Numbered from the stretch's first letter, positions 47,224 to 57,568 are shown. The stretch is DNA of 64,000 nt from Bradyrhizobium septentrionale (GCF_011516645.4 NZ_CP088285.1:4668501-4732500); one strand, 5' to 3'. Notes: generated from the sequence alone by a model not told the origin. Numbers and translations are program-made.

Positions 47224-48546
47224 ATGAAGCAAGTTTTGGCAAGAGAAGCCGACGCCGGACGTGCAAAGAGCAATCTCTTCACCGCGGCGCACGGACGGCT
47301 GCCTGGCTGTGGGCCTGTCGCCCATATCCGTGCGAGGGCATTCGAGGCCTACGAGCGTGCCGGCCTCCCGCATCGGCGCATCGAGGCTTGGAAATATACA
47401 GATCTATGCGCCTTGATCGGCGAGGTACTGCCACTCGCTCCGCGACCAGATGCAGCTGCGCTGGTGCGCGCAAAGTCGTCGGTCATGCAAGCGGCTGCCG
47501 ATCAAGCAGTCAAACTGGTTTTGGTGGATGGAATATTCGCACCCGAGCTATCCGACGTCGGTAGCCTCGAAAATGGGATCGATGTGCGGTCGTTGCGGGA
47601 GATTCTGGAGAATCCGGCCAATAGCGCAATGGCCGGCCTGGTGCTTTCGACCACAACTGATGCGATGATCTCGCTCAATGCCGCGATGGCGACCGACGGC
47701 CTGGTGATTACGATCGCCGAGGGCAGCGCGATTAAGCGTCCCATTCAGATCGTTCACGTTGCAACCTCATTGTCGGTGTCCGACTTTACCCGTTCCTACC
47801 TGCAGCTAGGTAAGGGAGCGCACGCGGCTGTGGTGGAAACATTCGTCGCGGCTGATGGCGCGAGCCGATATCAAACCAACGATGCGATAATTGTCCTGGT
47901 TGGTGACGAGGCGAGCCTTTCGTATATCCGGGTGGCAGCTGATGCCGCTGACGCCGTGAACCTTTCGTCGGGAATCATCGTAGTCGGTACCAGAGCGAGC
48001 CTCAATCTCTTCAGCATGACCTGCAGCGGCTCCATCGGTCGCTATCAGGGATTCGTCACACTGGCCGGCGAGGGATCCAGGCTCTCGGCGAACGGGGTCA
48101 ATCTCATCAGGGAAAAACAGCACGCCGACACAACAATCGTAGTCGACCACGCCGGGCCGCATTGCATCAGTCGGAATAAGTTCCACGCGGTCGTCGACGA
48201 TTGCGGCCGCTCGGTGTTCCAGGGCCAAGTCGTCGTACGTCCCGCCTCGCAGAAGACGGAAGCCGCGCTGATGACGCGAGCGCTGCTCCTGTCCGACCAG
48301 GCCGAGGCGGACAATAAGCCCGAACTCGAAATCCTTGCCGACGACGTGACTTGCGGCCACGGATCGACTTCAGGTGCGCTGGACACCAGTCTCATATTCT
48401 ATCTGCGCGCTCGAGGTCTATCAGAGAAGGATGCGCAGGCGTTGTTGATTAGAGCATTCATTGGCGAGCCGATCGAGGAGATCCCCGCCGGCAATCTGCG
48501 CGAATTTGTGACCGCGCGAGCTGAACACTGGCTGCGGGCGCGATGA
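47224..48546 (+). CDS. sufD: SufD, Fe-S assembly scaffold subunit
   Basis: 440 residues from MKQVLAREADAGRAKSNL. The N-terminal helical part includes HRRIEAWKYTDLCAL, a SufD hallmark. The C-terminal beta-helix has the conserved CHGSTSG-like ADDVTCGHGSTSGALD and LRARGLSEKDAQALLIRAFIGEPI. It pairs with SufB. A longer reading from 47173 would overlap sufC and is less likely. Its stop overlaps the sufS start (ATGA). Confidence 0.92.
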   Translation: MKQVLAREADAGRAKSNLFTAAHGRLPGCGPVAHIRARAFEAYERAGLPHRRIEAWKYTDLCALIGEVLPLAPRPDAAALVRAKSSVMQAAADQAVKLVLVDGIFAPELSDVGSLENGIDVRSLREILENPANSAMAGLVLSTTTDAMISLNAAMATDGLVITIAEGSAIKRPIQIVHVATSLSVSDFTRSYLQLGKGAHAAVVETFVAADGASRYQTNDAIIVLVGDEASLSYIRVAADAADAVNLSSGIIVVGTRASLNLFSMTCSGSIGRYQGFVTLAGEGSRLSANGVNLIREKQHADTTIVVDHAGPHCISRNKFHAVVDDCGRSVFQGQVVVRPASQKTEAALMTRALLLSDQAEADNKPELEILADDVTCGHGSTSGALDTSLIFYLRARGLSEKDAQALLIRAFIGEPIEEIPAGNLREFVTARAEHWLRAR

Positions 48547-49790
48547 GTGTGCACCCCGCGATAGGCAACGGTAGTTACCAGGTCAGCCGTCTGCGCGCGG
48601 ACTTTCCTGCGCTGTCCATGACGGTGTACGACAAGCCGCTTGTGTACCTTGATAACGCCGCATCCGCGCAAAAGCCGAATGCGGTTCTTGACCGCATGAT
48701 GCATGTGTACTCCAGCGAATACGCCAACGTACATCGCGGCCTGCACTATCTGGCGAATGCGGCGACGGAGGCGTATGAGGGCGCCCGTACCAAGGTGGCG
48801 CGGTTTGTGAACGCACATCTGAACGAAGAGATCGTCTTCACCCGCAGCGCTACGGAGGCCATCAATCTGGTCGCCCAGACCTTCGGCCGTGAACGGGTCA
48901 GCGCCGGTGACGAGATCGTTCTGTCGATTATGGAACACCACTCCAACATTGTGCCGTGGCATTTTTTAAGAGAACGGCTCGGCGCAGTCATCAAGTGGGC
49001 GCCGGTTGATGATGACGGCAATTTCCTGCTCGATGCATTTGAGCGGCTCTTGACCCCGCGCACCAAGATGGTTGCGATCACTCAGATGTCGAACGTGCTG
49101 GGTACCGTTTTGCCAGTGAAAGACGTAGTGAGGATCGCACATGCACGGGGTATTCCCGTACTGGTCGACGGCTCGCAAGGATGTGTCCATTTGACCGTCG
49201 ACGTCTGCGACATCGATTGCGATTTCTACGTAATGACAGGCCATAAACTCTATGGTCCGACAGGGATCGGCGTGCTTTACGGCAAGTCAGAGCATCTTTC
49301 GTCAATGCCGCCCTTCAATGGTGGCGGCGAGATGATCCGTCAGGTCTCGCGTGCCGGCGTCATCTATGGTGAACCGCCGCACCGGTTCGAGGCGGGGACG
49401 CCGCCGATTGTCGAGGCGATCGGTTTGGGGGCGGCTTTAGATTACATCAATTCGATAGGCAAAGAACAGATCCGCAAGCACGAGAACGCGCTGCTCGCTT
49501 ACGCAAATGAGAAGCTAGGGGACATCAACGCCGTACGAATCATCGGGACGCCGGCCGAAAAGGGGCCGATCATCTCCTTTGATATGAAAGGCGCGCATGC
49601 ACATGACATTGCTACGGTCATCGACCGCGCCGGAGTTGCAGTGCGGGCGGGTGGCCATTGCGCGATGCCGCTGCTCGAGCGCTTGGGTGTGCTGGCGACG
49701 TGCCGTGCGTCTTTCGCACTTTACAACACAAGTGAAGAGATTGATACGCTCGTGCGGGCACTTATCAAGGCACGACAGCTGTTATCGTGA
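48543..49790 (+). CDS. sufS: SufS-type cysteine desulfurase
   Basis: 415-residue PLP enzyme that takes sulfur from cysteine for cluster assembly. His133 (MEHHSN) stacks on PLP, Lys235 in MTGHKLYGPTGIG forms the Schiff base, and Cys373 in RAGGHCAMPL carries the persulfide. The short loop around Cys373 marks it as SufS-type (group II), not NifS/IscS. No nifU or sufE gene is adjacent. Last gene of the unit; no strong terminator is seen after it. Confidence 0.94.
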   Translation: MSVHPAIGNGSYQVSRLRADFPALSMTVYDKPLVYLDNAASAQKPNAVLDRMMHVYSSEYANVHRGLHYLANAATEAYEGARTKVARFVNAHLNEEIVFTRSATEAINLVAQTFGRERVSAGDEIVLSIMEHHSNIVPWHFLRERLGAVIKWAPVDDDGNFLLDAFERLLTPRTKMVAITQMSNVLGTVLPVKDVVRIAHARGIPVLVDGSQGCVHLTVDVCDIDCDFYVMTGHKLYGPTGIGVLYGKSEHLSSMPPFNGGGEMIRQVSRAGVIYGEPPHRFEAGTPPIVEAIGLGAALDYINSIGKEQIRKHENALLAYANEKLGDINAVRIIGTPAEKGPIISFDMKGAHAHDIATVIDRAGVAVRAGGHCAMPLLERLGVLATCRASFALYNTSEEIDTLVRALIKARQLLS

Positions 49791-50052
49791 GCCGGTGAGC
49801 TTGCGGCGTCTGGGCGGTGGAGCATCGAACTCCCGACGATGACGACGTCATAACCGTTGGCATCATCGTCGTCGCTGAAGGCAAGTATCTGTAGATCTCA
49901 ACAAGCATGGATGGCGTCGGCAAACCCGGGCTCGATCAGCCGGCCTTTGCCGCTCGGTTCGCTTGTTACGGGCGCTCTCTCGAGCGCGGAGCATCGCGAT
50001 CGGCAGCCGCACATCTGGAATCGTGCGGTGCTACTTCACATATCGCCGCCCC
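49791..50052. other. Non-coding region between sufS and the nifD control region
   Basis: No supported gene. The transcribed regulatory signals for nifD begin at 50053. Confidence 0.6.
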
Positions 50053-50118
50053 TGTTCCATTTCGAACAGGACCAAACGAAGGGTTCTCCGGGCAAAGCGC
50101 GATGTCGCGTTAGCCACA
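50053..50118 (+). promoter_or_regulatory. Two NifA upstream activator sequences of nifD
   Basis: TGTTCCATTTCGAACA (50053-50068) and TGTCGCGTTAGCCACA (50103-50118) both fit TGT-N10-ACA exactly. They are 50 bp apart, about five helical turns, so two NifA dimers would lie on the same face of DNA. Confidence 0.85.
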
Positions 50119-50188
50119 ATACCCCGTGCTGCACCACGGAGCGCGCTAACTGATTTCAATCGTTCCGCTTTTTGTGCTCGCGCCGCAC

Positions 50189-50204
50189 TGGCATGCTCGT
50201 TGCA
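50189..50204 (+). promoter_or_regulatory. Sigma-54 (-24/-12) promoter of nifDKENX
   Basis: TGGCATGCTCGTTGCA has GG-N10-GC spacing and close consensus. It lies 56 bp upstream of the nifD ATG and ~80-130 bp downstream of the NifA sites. Confidence 0.9.
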
Positions 50205-50259
50205 AAACTCTAGGTCACGAAGCCGCTCTCGCAACAGCTAACCCTCGAAGGACCTCAGC

Positions 50260-51762
50260 ATGAGCCTCGCCTCGACCCAGAGCATCGCAGAAATCAGGGC
50301 TCGCAACAAAGAGCTGATTGAGGAGGTCCTGAAGGTCTATCCGGAGAAGACCGCAAAACGGCGCGCCAAGCATCTCAACGTGCACCAAGCCGGCAAGTCG
50401 GACTGTGGGGTCAAGTCCAACATCAAATCCATCCCTGGTGTGATGACAATCAGAGGCTGCGCCTACGCAGGATCCAAGGGCGTGGTCTGGGGGCCGATCA
50501 AGGACATGGTCCATATCAGCCATGGACCGGTGGGCTGCGGTCAGTACTCGTGGGGCTCGCGTCGTAACTATTACGTTGGCACGACCGGGATCGATAGCTT
50601 CGTGACCCTGCAATTCACCTCCGACTTCCAGGAAAAGGATATCGTATTCGGTGGCGACAAGAAACTGGTCAAAGTTCTTGACGAAATCCAGGAGCTTTTC
50701 CCACTCAACAACGGCATCACCATCCAGTCGGAATGCCCGATCGGATTGATTGGAGACGACATCGAGGCTGTGTCAAGAGCGAAATCCAAGGAGTATGGCG
50801 GCAAGACCATCGTGCCGGTCCGTTGCGAGGGCTTTCGCGGCGTCTCGCAGTCGCTCGGCCACCACATTGCCAACGACGCCGTGCGTGATTGGATTTTCGA
50901 CAAGTTCGAGCCAGATGGTAAACCGAAGTTTGAGTCGACGCCGTACGATGTTGCGATCATCGGAGACTACAATATCGGCGGCGACGCCTGGTCATCGCGA
51001 ATTCTTCTGGAGGAAATGGGCCTGCGGGTGATTGCGCAGTGGTCTGGTGACGGTTCACTCGCTGAGCTCGAGGCAACGCCGAAGGCAAAGCTCAACATTC
51101 TGCATTGTTACCGCTCCATGAACTACATCTCCCGCCACATGGAAGAGAAGTTCGGTATTCCGTGGTGCGAGTATAACTTCTTTGGACCTTCAAAGATCGC
51201 AGTGTCGCTGCGCAAGATCGCGGGCTACTTCGACGATAAGATTAAAGAAGGCGCTGAGCGGGTGATTGAAAAGTACCAGCCGCTGGTGAGCGCCGTAATA
51301 GCAAGATATCGCCCGCGCCTGGAGGGCAAGACGGTGATGTTGTACGTCGGCGGTCTTCGCCCGCGTCATGTGATTGGCGCATACGAGGACCTCGGGATGG
51401 AAGTCGTGGGTACCGGATACGAGTTCGGCCACAACGACGACTATCAGCGCACCGCCCAGCACTACGTCAAGGACAGCACGCTCATCTACGACGACGTCAA
51501 TGGCTACGAGTTCGAGCGTTTTGTCGAAAAGCTCCAGCCCGACCTGGTCGGATCGGGCATCAAGGAAAAATACGTTTTCCAAAAGATGGGTATACCGTTC
51601 CGGCAGATGCATTCCTGGGACTATTCAGGTCCATATCACGGCTATGACGGCTTTGCGATCTTCGCGCGCGACATGGACATGGCTGTCAACTCGCCGATCT
51701 GGAAGAAGATGAAAGCGCCTTGGAAAGAAGCTTCGAAGTCGAAGCTCTTGGCTGCAGAATAA
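50260..51762 (+). CDS. nifD: NifD, nitrogenase MoFe protein alpha chain
   Basis: 500 residues. P-cluster ligands are Cys67 (IRGCAYAG), Cys93 ([10 protein letters not shown]) and Cys159 ([13 protein letters not shown]). FeMo-cofactor ligands are Cys283 ([12 protein letters not shown]) and His451 ([13 protein letters not shown]). All are present, so it is a molybdenum nitrogenase subunit expected to be active. The ATG at 50260 is preceded by GAAGGAC. It heads an eight-gene operon driven by the NifA/sigma-54 promoter. Sequence strongly resembles Bradyrhizobium NifD as I recall it. Confidence 0.98.
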   Translation: MSLASTQSIAEIRARNKELIEEVLKVYPEKTAKRRAKHLNVHQAGKSDCGVKSNIKSIPGVMTIRGCAYAGSKGVVWGPIKDMVHISHGPVGCGQYSWGSRRNYYVGTTGIDSFVTLQFTSDFQEKDIVFGGDKKLVKVLDEIQELFPLNNGITIQSECPIGLIGDDIEAVSRAKSKEYGGKTIVPVRCEGFRGVSQSLGHHIANDAVRDWIFDKFEPDGKPKFESTPYDVAIIGDYNIGGDAWSSRILLEEMGLRVIAQWSGDGSLAELEATPKAKLNILHCYRSMNYISRHMEEKFGIPWCEYNFFGPSKIAVSLRKIAGYFDDKIKEGAERVIEKYQPLVSAVIARYRPRLEGKTVMLYVGGLRPRHVIGAYEDLGMEVVGTGYEFGHNDDYQRTAQHYVKDSTLIYDDVNGYEFERFVEKLQPDLVGSGIKEKYVFQKMGIPFRQMHSWDYSGPYHGYDGFAIFARDMDMAVNSPIWKKMKAPWKEASKSKLLAAE

Positions 51763-51774
51763 AGCAATGTATCT

Positions 51775-51792
51775 GGCTCTTCGTGGAGAGCC
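51775..51792 (+). other. nifD-nifK intergenic hairpin
   Basis: GGCTCT/AGAGCC arms around TCGTGG in the 67-bp gap. No T tract, so more likely an mRNA-stability element than a terminator. Confidence 0.4.
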
Positions 51793-51829
51793 GGGACGAT
51801 ACCAATTTCGATAGTGAAGGATCTTAAAA

Positions 51830-53386
51830 ATGGCGCAGAGTGCAGAACACGTGCTCGATCATCTCGAACTGTTTCGCGGTCCAGAATACCAGCAGATGCT
51901 GGCTAACAAGAAGACGTTCGAGAATTCCCGCGATCCAGCCGAGGTTGAACGCATCAAGGAATGGACGAAAACGCCTGAATACCGCGAGAAGAATTTTGCG
52001 CGGGAGGCGCTGGCGGTAAATCCGGCCAAAGCCTGCCAGCCGCTTGGCGCCGTGTTCGCCTCGGTCGGTTTTGAGGGCACGCTGCCCTTCGTCCACGGCT
52101 CGCAAGGCTGCGTGGCTTACTACCGCAGCCATCTGTCGAGGCACTTCAAGGAGCCGAGTTCCTGCGTCTCTTCCTCGATGACGGAAGACGCCGCGGTGTT
52201 CGGCGGCTTGAACAACATGATCGATGGACTTGCCAACAGCTACAACATGTACAAGCCCAAGATGATTGCGGTTTCCACGACCTGCATGGCCGAGGTGATT
52301 GGCGATGATCTCAATGCGTTCATCAAGACATCGAAGGAAAAGGGCTCTGTTCCGGCGGAGTTCGACGTGCCGTTTGCACACACGCCGGCGTTCGTCGGTA
52401 GCCACGTCACCGGGTATGACAACGCACTCAAGGGTGTTCTGGAGCATTTCTGGGACGGCAAGGCCGGAACAGCGCCGAAGCTGGAGCGCAAGCCAAACGA
52501 GTCGATCAACATCATTGGTGGGTTCGATGGCTACACCGTCGGAAACCTTCGTGAGATTAAGCGCATCTTGGCGCTGATGGGTATCCAATACACCATACTG
52601 GCCGATAACTCCGACGTCTTCGATACCCCGACTGATGGCGATTTCCGGATGTATGACGGCGGCACCACGCTGGAAGACGCAGCTAACGCGGTTCACGCCA
52701 AGGCGACAATCTCAATGCAGCAGTGGTGTACCGAAAAAACGCTGCCGCTCGTGTCTGAGCATGGCCAGGACGTCGTCTCTTTCAATTACCCGGTGGGCGT
52801 CTCCGCAACAGATGACCTTCTCCTGGCGCTATCACGCATCAGCGGCAAGCAGGTCCCGGAGCAACTCGCGCGAGAGCGTGGCCGCTTGGTTGATGCCATC
52901 GCTGACTCCAGCGCGCATATCCATGGCAAGAAGTTCGCAATCTATGGCGATCCGGATCTCTGCTATGGGTTGGCCGCCTTTCTGCTCGAACTCGGCGCCG
53001 AACCAACCCATGTGCTGTCCACCAACGGCAATAAGGCGTGGCAGGACAAAATGCAGGCGCTGTTTGCAAGCTCACCGTTTGGGCATGCCTGCCAGTCCTA
53101 TCCGGGCCGAGACCTCTGGCACATGCGCTCGCTCTTGTTCACCGAGCCGGTCGATCTTCTGATTGGCAACACCTATGGCAAGTACCTGGAACGTGACACG
53201 GGAACGCCACTGATCCGCATCGGCTTTCCGGTGTTTGATCGGCATCATCACCACCGCTCCCCTGTGTGGGGCTATCAGGGCGGCCTGAATGTGCTGGTGA
53301 AGATCCTCGACAAGATCTTCGACGAAATCGACCGGAAGACCAACGTTCTTGGCAAAACTGACTACAGCTTCGACATCATTCGTTGA
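51830..53386 (+). CDS. nifK: NifK, nitrogenase MoFe protein beta chain
   Basis: 518 residues. P-cluster ligands are Cys69 ([10 protein letters not shown]), Cys94 ([12 protein letters not shown]) and Cys152 ([12 protein letters not shown]). The C-terminus ([20 protein letters not shown]) is typical. AAGGATC precedes the ATG. Pairs with NifD as alpha2-beta2. The tail overlaps an upstream reading of nifE by a few bases, but the true nifE start is 96 bp beyond. Confidence 0.98.
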   Translation: MAQSAEHVLDHLELFRGPEYQQMLANKKTFENSRDPAEVERIKEWTKTPEYREKNFAREALAVNPAKACQPLGAVFASVGFEGTLPFVHGSQGCVAYYRSHLSRHFKEPSSCVSSSMTEDAAVFGGLNNMIDGLANSYNMYKPKMIAVSTTCMAEVIGDDLNAFIKTSKEKGSVPAEFDVPFAHTPAFVGSHVTGYDNALKGVLEHFWDGKAGTAPKLERKPNESINIIGGFDGYTVGNLREIKRILALMGIQYTILADNSDVFDTPTDGDFRMYDGGTTLEDAANAVHAKATISMQQWCTEKTLPLVSEHGQDVVSFNYPVGVSATDDLLLALSRISGKQVPEQLARERGRLVDAIADSSAHIHGKKFAIYGDPDLCYGLAAFLLELGAEPTHVLSTNGNKAWQDKMQALFASSPFGHACQSYPGRDLWHMRSLLFTEPVDLLIGNTYGKYLERDTGTPLIRIGFPVFDRHHHHRSPVWGYQGGLNVLVKILDKIFDEIDRKTNVLGKTDYSFDIIR

Positions 53387-53481
53387 TGACGGACAATGCA
53401 CGTGCCGTCGCCGAAAACACTGGCGATGGCACGAGCGCACGATGGCTCAACTTGCAATTAGTTCGGCTAAGAGGAGAACGG

Positions 53482-55128
53482 ATGAGTTCGCTGTCAGCTA
53501 CGGTCCAGAATATTTTCAACGAGCCGGGCTGCGCCAAGAACGGCAGTAAGTCGGAGGCTGAGCGCAAGAAGGGATGCACCAAGCTACTGCAGCCGGGTAG
53601 TGCGGCGGGCGGCTGCGCCTTCGACGGTGCTAAGATCGCGCTACAGCCGTTTACCGACGTCGCTCATTTGGTGCATGGTCCGATCGCTTGCGAAGGCAAC
53701 TCCTGGGACAATCGCGGCGCGGCGTCTTCCGGTTCGAATCTATGGCGCACCGCATTCACAACCGATATGAACGAAACCGATATCGTATTTGGAGGTGAGA
53801 GGCGGCTCTGGAAGGCGATCAAGGAAATCGTCGACAAGCATGACCCGCCCGCCATTTTCGTCTATCAGACCTGTGTTCCCGCGATGATCGGCGACGACGT
53901 CAACGCGGTCTGTAAGGCCGCCTCGCAAAGGTTCGGCAAACCGGTCATCCCGATCAATTCCCCGGGGTTCGTTGGCTCCAAGAACCTCGGCAATAAGCTC
54001 GCCGGCGAGGCTTTGCTGGAACATGTGATCGGAACGCGGGAGCCAGACCGCACCACACCTTACGACATCAATCTGATCGGAGAATACAATCTTTCGGGGG
54101 AGCTCTGGCAAGTCAAGCCTTCGCTCGATGAGCTTGGAATCCGGATTCTCTCATGCATCTCGGGCGATGCCAAATATCGTGAAGTCGCGTCGTCCCATCG
54201 CGCCCGGGCGGCGATGTTGGTGTGCTCAAAGGCCATGATCAACGTCGCGCGCAAGATGGAGGAACGCTACGGAATCCCGTTCTTCGAAGGCTCGTTCTAC
54301 GGTGTCCAGGATTCAAGTGATTCGCTGCGCCAGATTGCCCGCTTATTGGTTGAGCGCGGCGCACCGCAAGATCTGCTCGGGCGCACCGACGCGGTGATCG
54401 CGCGCGAGGAGGCGCGGGCCTGGGCCGCGATCGAACCGTACAAGTCACGCTTCAAGGGAAAGAAGGCTTTGCTGATTACCGGCGGGGTCAAGTCATGGTC
54501 GGTCGTTGCGGCACTACAGGAGGCCGGGCTCGAATTGGTCGGAACCAGCGTGAAGAAATCGACAAGGGAGGACAAAGAGCGCATCAAGGAGCTCATGGGA
54601 CAGGATGCCCACATGATCGAGGACATGTCGCCGCGTGAAATGTACGAGATGTTGAAGGGCGCAAAAGCGGACATCATGCTATCGGGCGGCAAATCGCAGT
54701 TCGTCGCGCTGAAAGCAACGACGCCTTGGCTCGATATCAACCAGGAGCGATGCCATGGCTATATGGGCTATGTCGGAATGATCAAGTTAGTGGAGGAGAT
54801 CGACAAGTCGCTCTCAAATCCGATGTGGGAGCAGGTACGTCGACCGGCACCATGGGAGGCCTTGGCCAGGGCGAAGCTGCATATGCAGTCGCCGGCGGCC
54901 GAGATCGCCTGCGAACCGGCGCTCGCCGAAACGGCGCGCCGCGCGAGGAAGATTTGCCACTGTAACACGGTCGATCTCGGCACGATCGAGGATGCGATCT
55001 ACGCGCATGGTCTGAGAAGCGTCGAGGAAGTCAAAGAGCACACCGATGCGGTCGGTGGTTGCTGCAAGAGACGCATCGAGGACATCTTGGTGCCCTCGCC
55101 ATCTGCCATGCTGCAGGCCGCAGAATAG
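53482..55128 (+). CDS. nifE: NifE, FeMo-cofactor scaffold, with a BFD-like C-terminal extension
   Basis: 548 residues from MSSLSATVQNIFNEPGC; GAGGAG just upstream fixes the start, though the frame is open back to 53383. NifE with NifN forms the scaffold where the FeMo-cofactor precursor matures. The first ~475 residues are standard, with GCAFDGAKIALQPF, HGPIACEGNSWDNRG and VYQTCVPAMIGDDV supplying cluster cysteines. The last ~60 residues resemble a bacterioferritin-associated-ferredoxin-like [2Fe-2S] domain: Cys492-His-Cys494, then Cys527-Cys528 in GGCCKRRIEDIL. The second pair is adjacent rather than CxxC. Confidence 0.95.
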   Translation: MSSLSATVQNIFNEPGCAKNGSKSEAERKKGCTKLLQPGSAAGGCAFDGAKIALQPFTDVAHLVHGPIACEGNSWDNRGAASSGSNLWRTAFTTDMNETDIVFGGERRLWKAIKEIVDKHDPPAIFVYQTCVPAMIGDDVNAVCKAASQRFGKPVIPINSPGFVGSKNLGNKLAGEALLEHVIGTREPDRTTPYDINLIGEYNLSGELWQVKPSLDELGIRILSCISGDAKYREVASSHRARAAMLVCSKAMINVARKMEERYGIPFFEGSFYGVQDSSDSLRQIARLLVERGAPQDLLGRTDAVIAREEARAWAAIEPYKSRFKGKKALLITGGVKSWSVVAALQEAGLELVGTSVKKSTREDKERIKELMGQDAHMIEDMSPREMYEMLKGAKADIMLSGGKSQFVALKATTPWLDINQERCHGYMGYVGMIKLVEEIDKSLSNPMWEQVRRPAPWEALARAKLHMQSPAAEIACEPALAETARRARKICHCNTVDLGTIEDAIYAHGLRSVEEVKEHTDAVGGCCKRRIEDILVPSPSAMLQAAE

Positions 55129-55136
55129 GGGGAATC

Positions 55137-56546
55137 ATGGCCCTCACCACGGTGCCAACAAAAGCCTGCGCGGTCAACCCGCTGAAGATGAGCCAGCCGA
55201 TTGGCGGCGCATTCGCCTTCATGGGGCTGCGCGGGGCGATGCCGCTTCTGCATGGCTCGCAAGGATGCACTTCTTTCGGGCTCACGCTCTTTGTGCGGCA
55301 TTTCAAGGAGGTGGTACCGCTGCAGACCACCGCGATGAGCGAGGTCGCGACCGTGCTCGGCGGCTATGAGAACCTCGAGCAGGCGATACTCAATATCTAC
55401 AACCGAGCCAAGCCAAAGATCGTCGGAATCTGCTCGACCGGCATCACCGAGACTAACGGAGACGATGTGGATGCTTACCTCAAGCTAATCCGAAACAAGC
55501 ATCGGCAACTTGCGAAATTGCCGCTGGTCTATGTCTCGACACCCGATTTCAAGGGCGCGTTCCAGGACGGCTGGGAGAAGGCTGTGACGCGCATTGTGGA
55601 ATTGCTGGTGGAAGGGCCCAACGTCAACGGCCTGCGCGATCCCTCGAGAGTGAACGTTCTTCCAGGATGTCACCTCACGCCGGGTGATCTTGACGAACTC
55701 CGTGCCATCCTGGAGGATTTTGGGTTGCGGCCATCCTTCCTGCCTGACCTGGCAGCGTCGCTCGATGGGCATATCCCCGACGAGTTTACGTCAACGACCA
55801 TCGGCGGCATCGGCGTCGACGAGATCGCGAGCATGGGCCGCGCCGGGTGGACCATTGCAATCGGCGCGCAGATGCGGCGAGCGGCAGAGGTCATGCAGGC
55901 CAAAAGCGGCGTTCCATTTCGCCTCTTCGAGCGGCTGTGCGGCCTCGGTCCGTGCGACGAATTCATGACGTTTGTGAGTGAAATCAGCGGCCGTCCCGTG
56001 CCACCGAAATATCGGCGGCAGCGCGGCCAGCTCACGGATGCAATGCTGGACGCGCACTTCCATATTGGTGGTCGCAGACTTGCGATCGCCGCTGAGCCAG
56101 ACCTCCTATATGATCTCTCCAGTATGCTGCACGAGATGGGGGCGCAGGTGCGTGCGGCCGTAACGACCACACAATCGGCGGTGATCGAGCGGATCAAGAC
56201 CAACGAGGTGCTAATTGGTGATCTTGAGGATCTCGAAGAGCTTGCCAGAACCGAGAATTGCGACTTGCTGATCACGCATTCGCATGGCAGGCAAGCGGCT
56301 GCCCGGCTGAAAATTCCGTTCTATCGTGCGGGTTTTCCGATGTTCGATCGACTTGGCGCAGGGCACCAACTATCGATCGGTTATCGTGGTACCCGCGATC
56401 TGATCTTCGATATCGCCAATCTCGTGATCGCGGACCGCGAGGAGAACCATCCACCTACGCCCGATCGATGGCGGGCTCCGGTCGCACTGCCATCAAGGTC
56501 CGGGCATCTCAGTTCCATCGGTGCAGCCGAGAGGTCGACTGCATGA
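55137..56546 (+). CDS. nifN: NifN, FeMo-cofactor scaffold
   Basis: 469 residues from MALTTVPTKACAVNPLKMSQPIGGAFAFMG, starting 8 bp after the nifE stop with GGGGGAA ahead. It retains the KACAVNPLK and LLHGSQGCTSFGLTLFVRHFKE blocks of the NifK/NifN family. It forms the NifEN heterotetramer with NifE. Its stop overlaps the nifX start (ATGA). Confidence 0.95.
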   Translation: MALTTVPTKACAVNPLKMSQPIGGAFAFMGLRGAMPLLHGSQGCTSFGLTLFVRHFKEVVPLQTTAMSEVATVLGGYENLEQAILNIYNRAKPKIVGICSTGITETNGDDVDAYLKLIRNKHRQLAKLPLVYVSTPDFKGAFQDGWEKAVTRIVELLVEGPNVNGLRDPSRVNVLPGCHLTPGDLDELRAILEDFGLRPSFLPDLAASLDGHIPDEFTSTTIGGIGVDEIASMGRAGWTIAIGAQMRRAAEVMQAKSGVPFRLFERLCGLGPCDEFMTFVSEISGRPVPPKYRRQRGQLTDAMLDAHFHIGGRRLAIAAEPDLLYDLSSMLHEMGAQVRAAVTTTQSAVIERIKTNEVLIGDLEDLEELARTENCDLLITHSHGRQAAARLKIPFYRAGFPMFDRLGAGHQLSIGYRGTRDLIFDIANLVIADREENHPPTPDRWRAPVALPSRSGHLSSIGAAERSTA

Positions 56547-56938
56547 AGGTCGCATTCGCCACTCAAGATCTAAGGTGCGTCGATGCTCATTTTGGTTGGG
56601 CAAAGAATATTGCTATCTACGAGGTCGCGCCAAGCGGACACGTGTTTCTCAAAGCGGTTGAGTTTGAGGGCGATCTCAAGGAAGACGGCAACGACGACAA
56701 GTTAGCGCCGAAGATCGAGGCGATTAAAGATTGCGCAATTCTTTACGTTGCTGCCATCGGCGGTGCCGGTGCTGCCCGGGTGGTCGCCAACAAGATCCAT
56801 CCGATCAAGGTAAACAAGCCAGAAAACATTCTGGTGCTGCTCGAAAAGCTCGAGGACGTCCTAAGAGGCACACCACCTCCCTGGCTACGCAAGGCAATGG
56901 CAAAGGACCAGCGGAGCACATTCGAGTTCGACGAATGA
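56543..56938 (+). CDS. nifX: NifX, cofactor-binding carrier
   Basis: 131 residues starting MKVAFATQDLRCVDAHFGWAKNIAIYEV. NifX belongs to the NifX/NafY/NifB-C-terminal family that binds FeMo-cofactor precursors and moves them between scaffolds. The conserved DAHFG histidine and the AIGGAGAARVVANKI segment are present. The start is set by overlap with nifN; a longer reading to 56258 is an artefact of overlap. Confidence 0.94.
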   Translation: MKVAFATQDLRCVDAHFGWAKNIAIYEVAPSGHVFLKAVEFEGDLKEDGNDDKLAPKIEAIKDCAILYVAAIGGAGAARVVANKIHPIKVNKPENILVLLEKLEDVLRGTPPPWLRKAMAKDQRSTFEFDE

Positions 56939-56944
56939 GATGAA

Positions 56945-57346
56945 ATGACCGCAGAAATAGAGCAGCAGGACAGCTCCGCCGATGCGCTGTTCATCAAGGA
57001 GCTAGTCAAGATTTGGCGCGCTCAGGACACCACGGGAGCCTGGAAGGCCAAGAGCGATCTCGACCTTCTCGAGCCCTATGTCTTGGACAAGGAAAAGCGG
57101 CGTGCGTTGCCGATTGTCGGTGATCCTGGCCCCGATACGCTGTGGCGGCTGGAACTGTTCTTCAACGCGGTCGCGCTCGCGGTCGAGAGGGAAACCGGTG
57201 TGATGATCCAGCCGATCTTGAAGCTGCATCATGAAGGATTTGGCCGCATCGTGCTGATCGGAGGCCGGCTGAGCGCCGTGAACAAGCGGCTGCGTGATGT
57301 GCATCGCGACCTGATACGGAAGTTTCCGGACGTGGCGAACTATTGA
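56945..57346 (+). CDS. NifX-associated protein (DUF269)
   Basis: 133 residues, starting [29 protein letters not shown]. Matches the DUF269 family always found after nif[56 protein letters not shown]. Its role is not established, although linkage suggests cofactor assembly. It follows nifX by 6 bp. Confidence 0.92.
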   Translation: MTAEIEQQDSSADALFIKELVKIWRAQDTTGAWKAKSDLDLLEPYVLDKEKRRALPIVGDPGPDTLWRLELFFNAVALAVERETGVMIQPILKLHHEGFGRIVLIGGRLSAVNKRLRDVHRDLIRKFPDVANY

Positions 57347-57354
57347 GGATACTG

Positions 57355-57555
57355 ATGAGCGAACGTGAAACACTGAAGGCTGAAATAAAGAAGCTATCGG
57401 CCAAAGCGCTACAAGCCAAAATGGATCTGCACGACCTTTCGGAGGAATTGCCCATCAACTGGACCTCGATCATGGTCGTTGCGCAGAAGGCGCACGATGC
57501 CTATGCCGAACTTGAGCGCAGAAACCATGATTTGAAGGCGTTGGAAAATACTTAA
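57355..57555 (+). CDS. Nif-associated small helical protein (DUF683)
   Basis: 66 residues: MSERETLKAEIKKLSAKALQAKMDLHDLSEELPINWTSIMVVAQKAHDAYAELERRNHDL. Nearly all helical and probably a coiled-coil hairpin, as in the DUF683 (CCE_0567-like) family linked to nif clusters. Function unknown. I place the start at 57355, as a TTG start at 57343 would overlap the previous gene and adds only four residues. Confidence 0.9.
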   Translation: MSERETLKAEIKKLSAKALQAKMDLHDLSEELPINWTSIMVVAQKAHDAYAELERRNHDLKALENT

Positions 57556-57568
57556 GAGGGGCCGACAC

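Noticed and set aside
55059..55136. Longer nifN start at 55059
   Set aside because: It would overlap the nifE BFD-like tail; MALTTVPTKACAVNPLK at 55137 with a good ribosome-binding site matches NifN.
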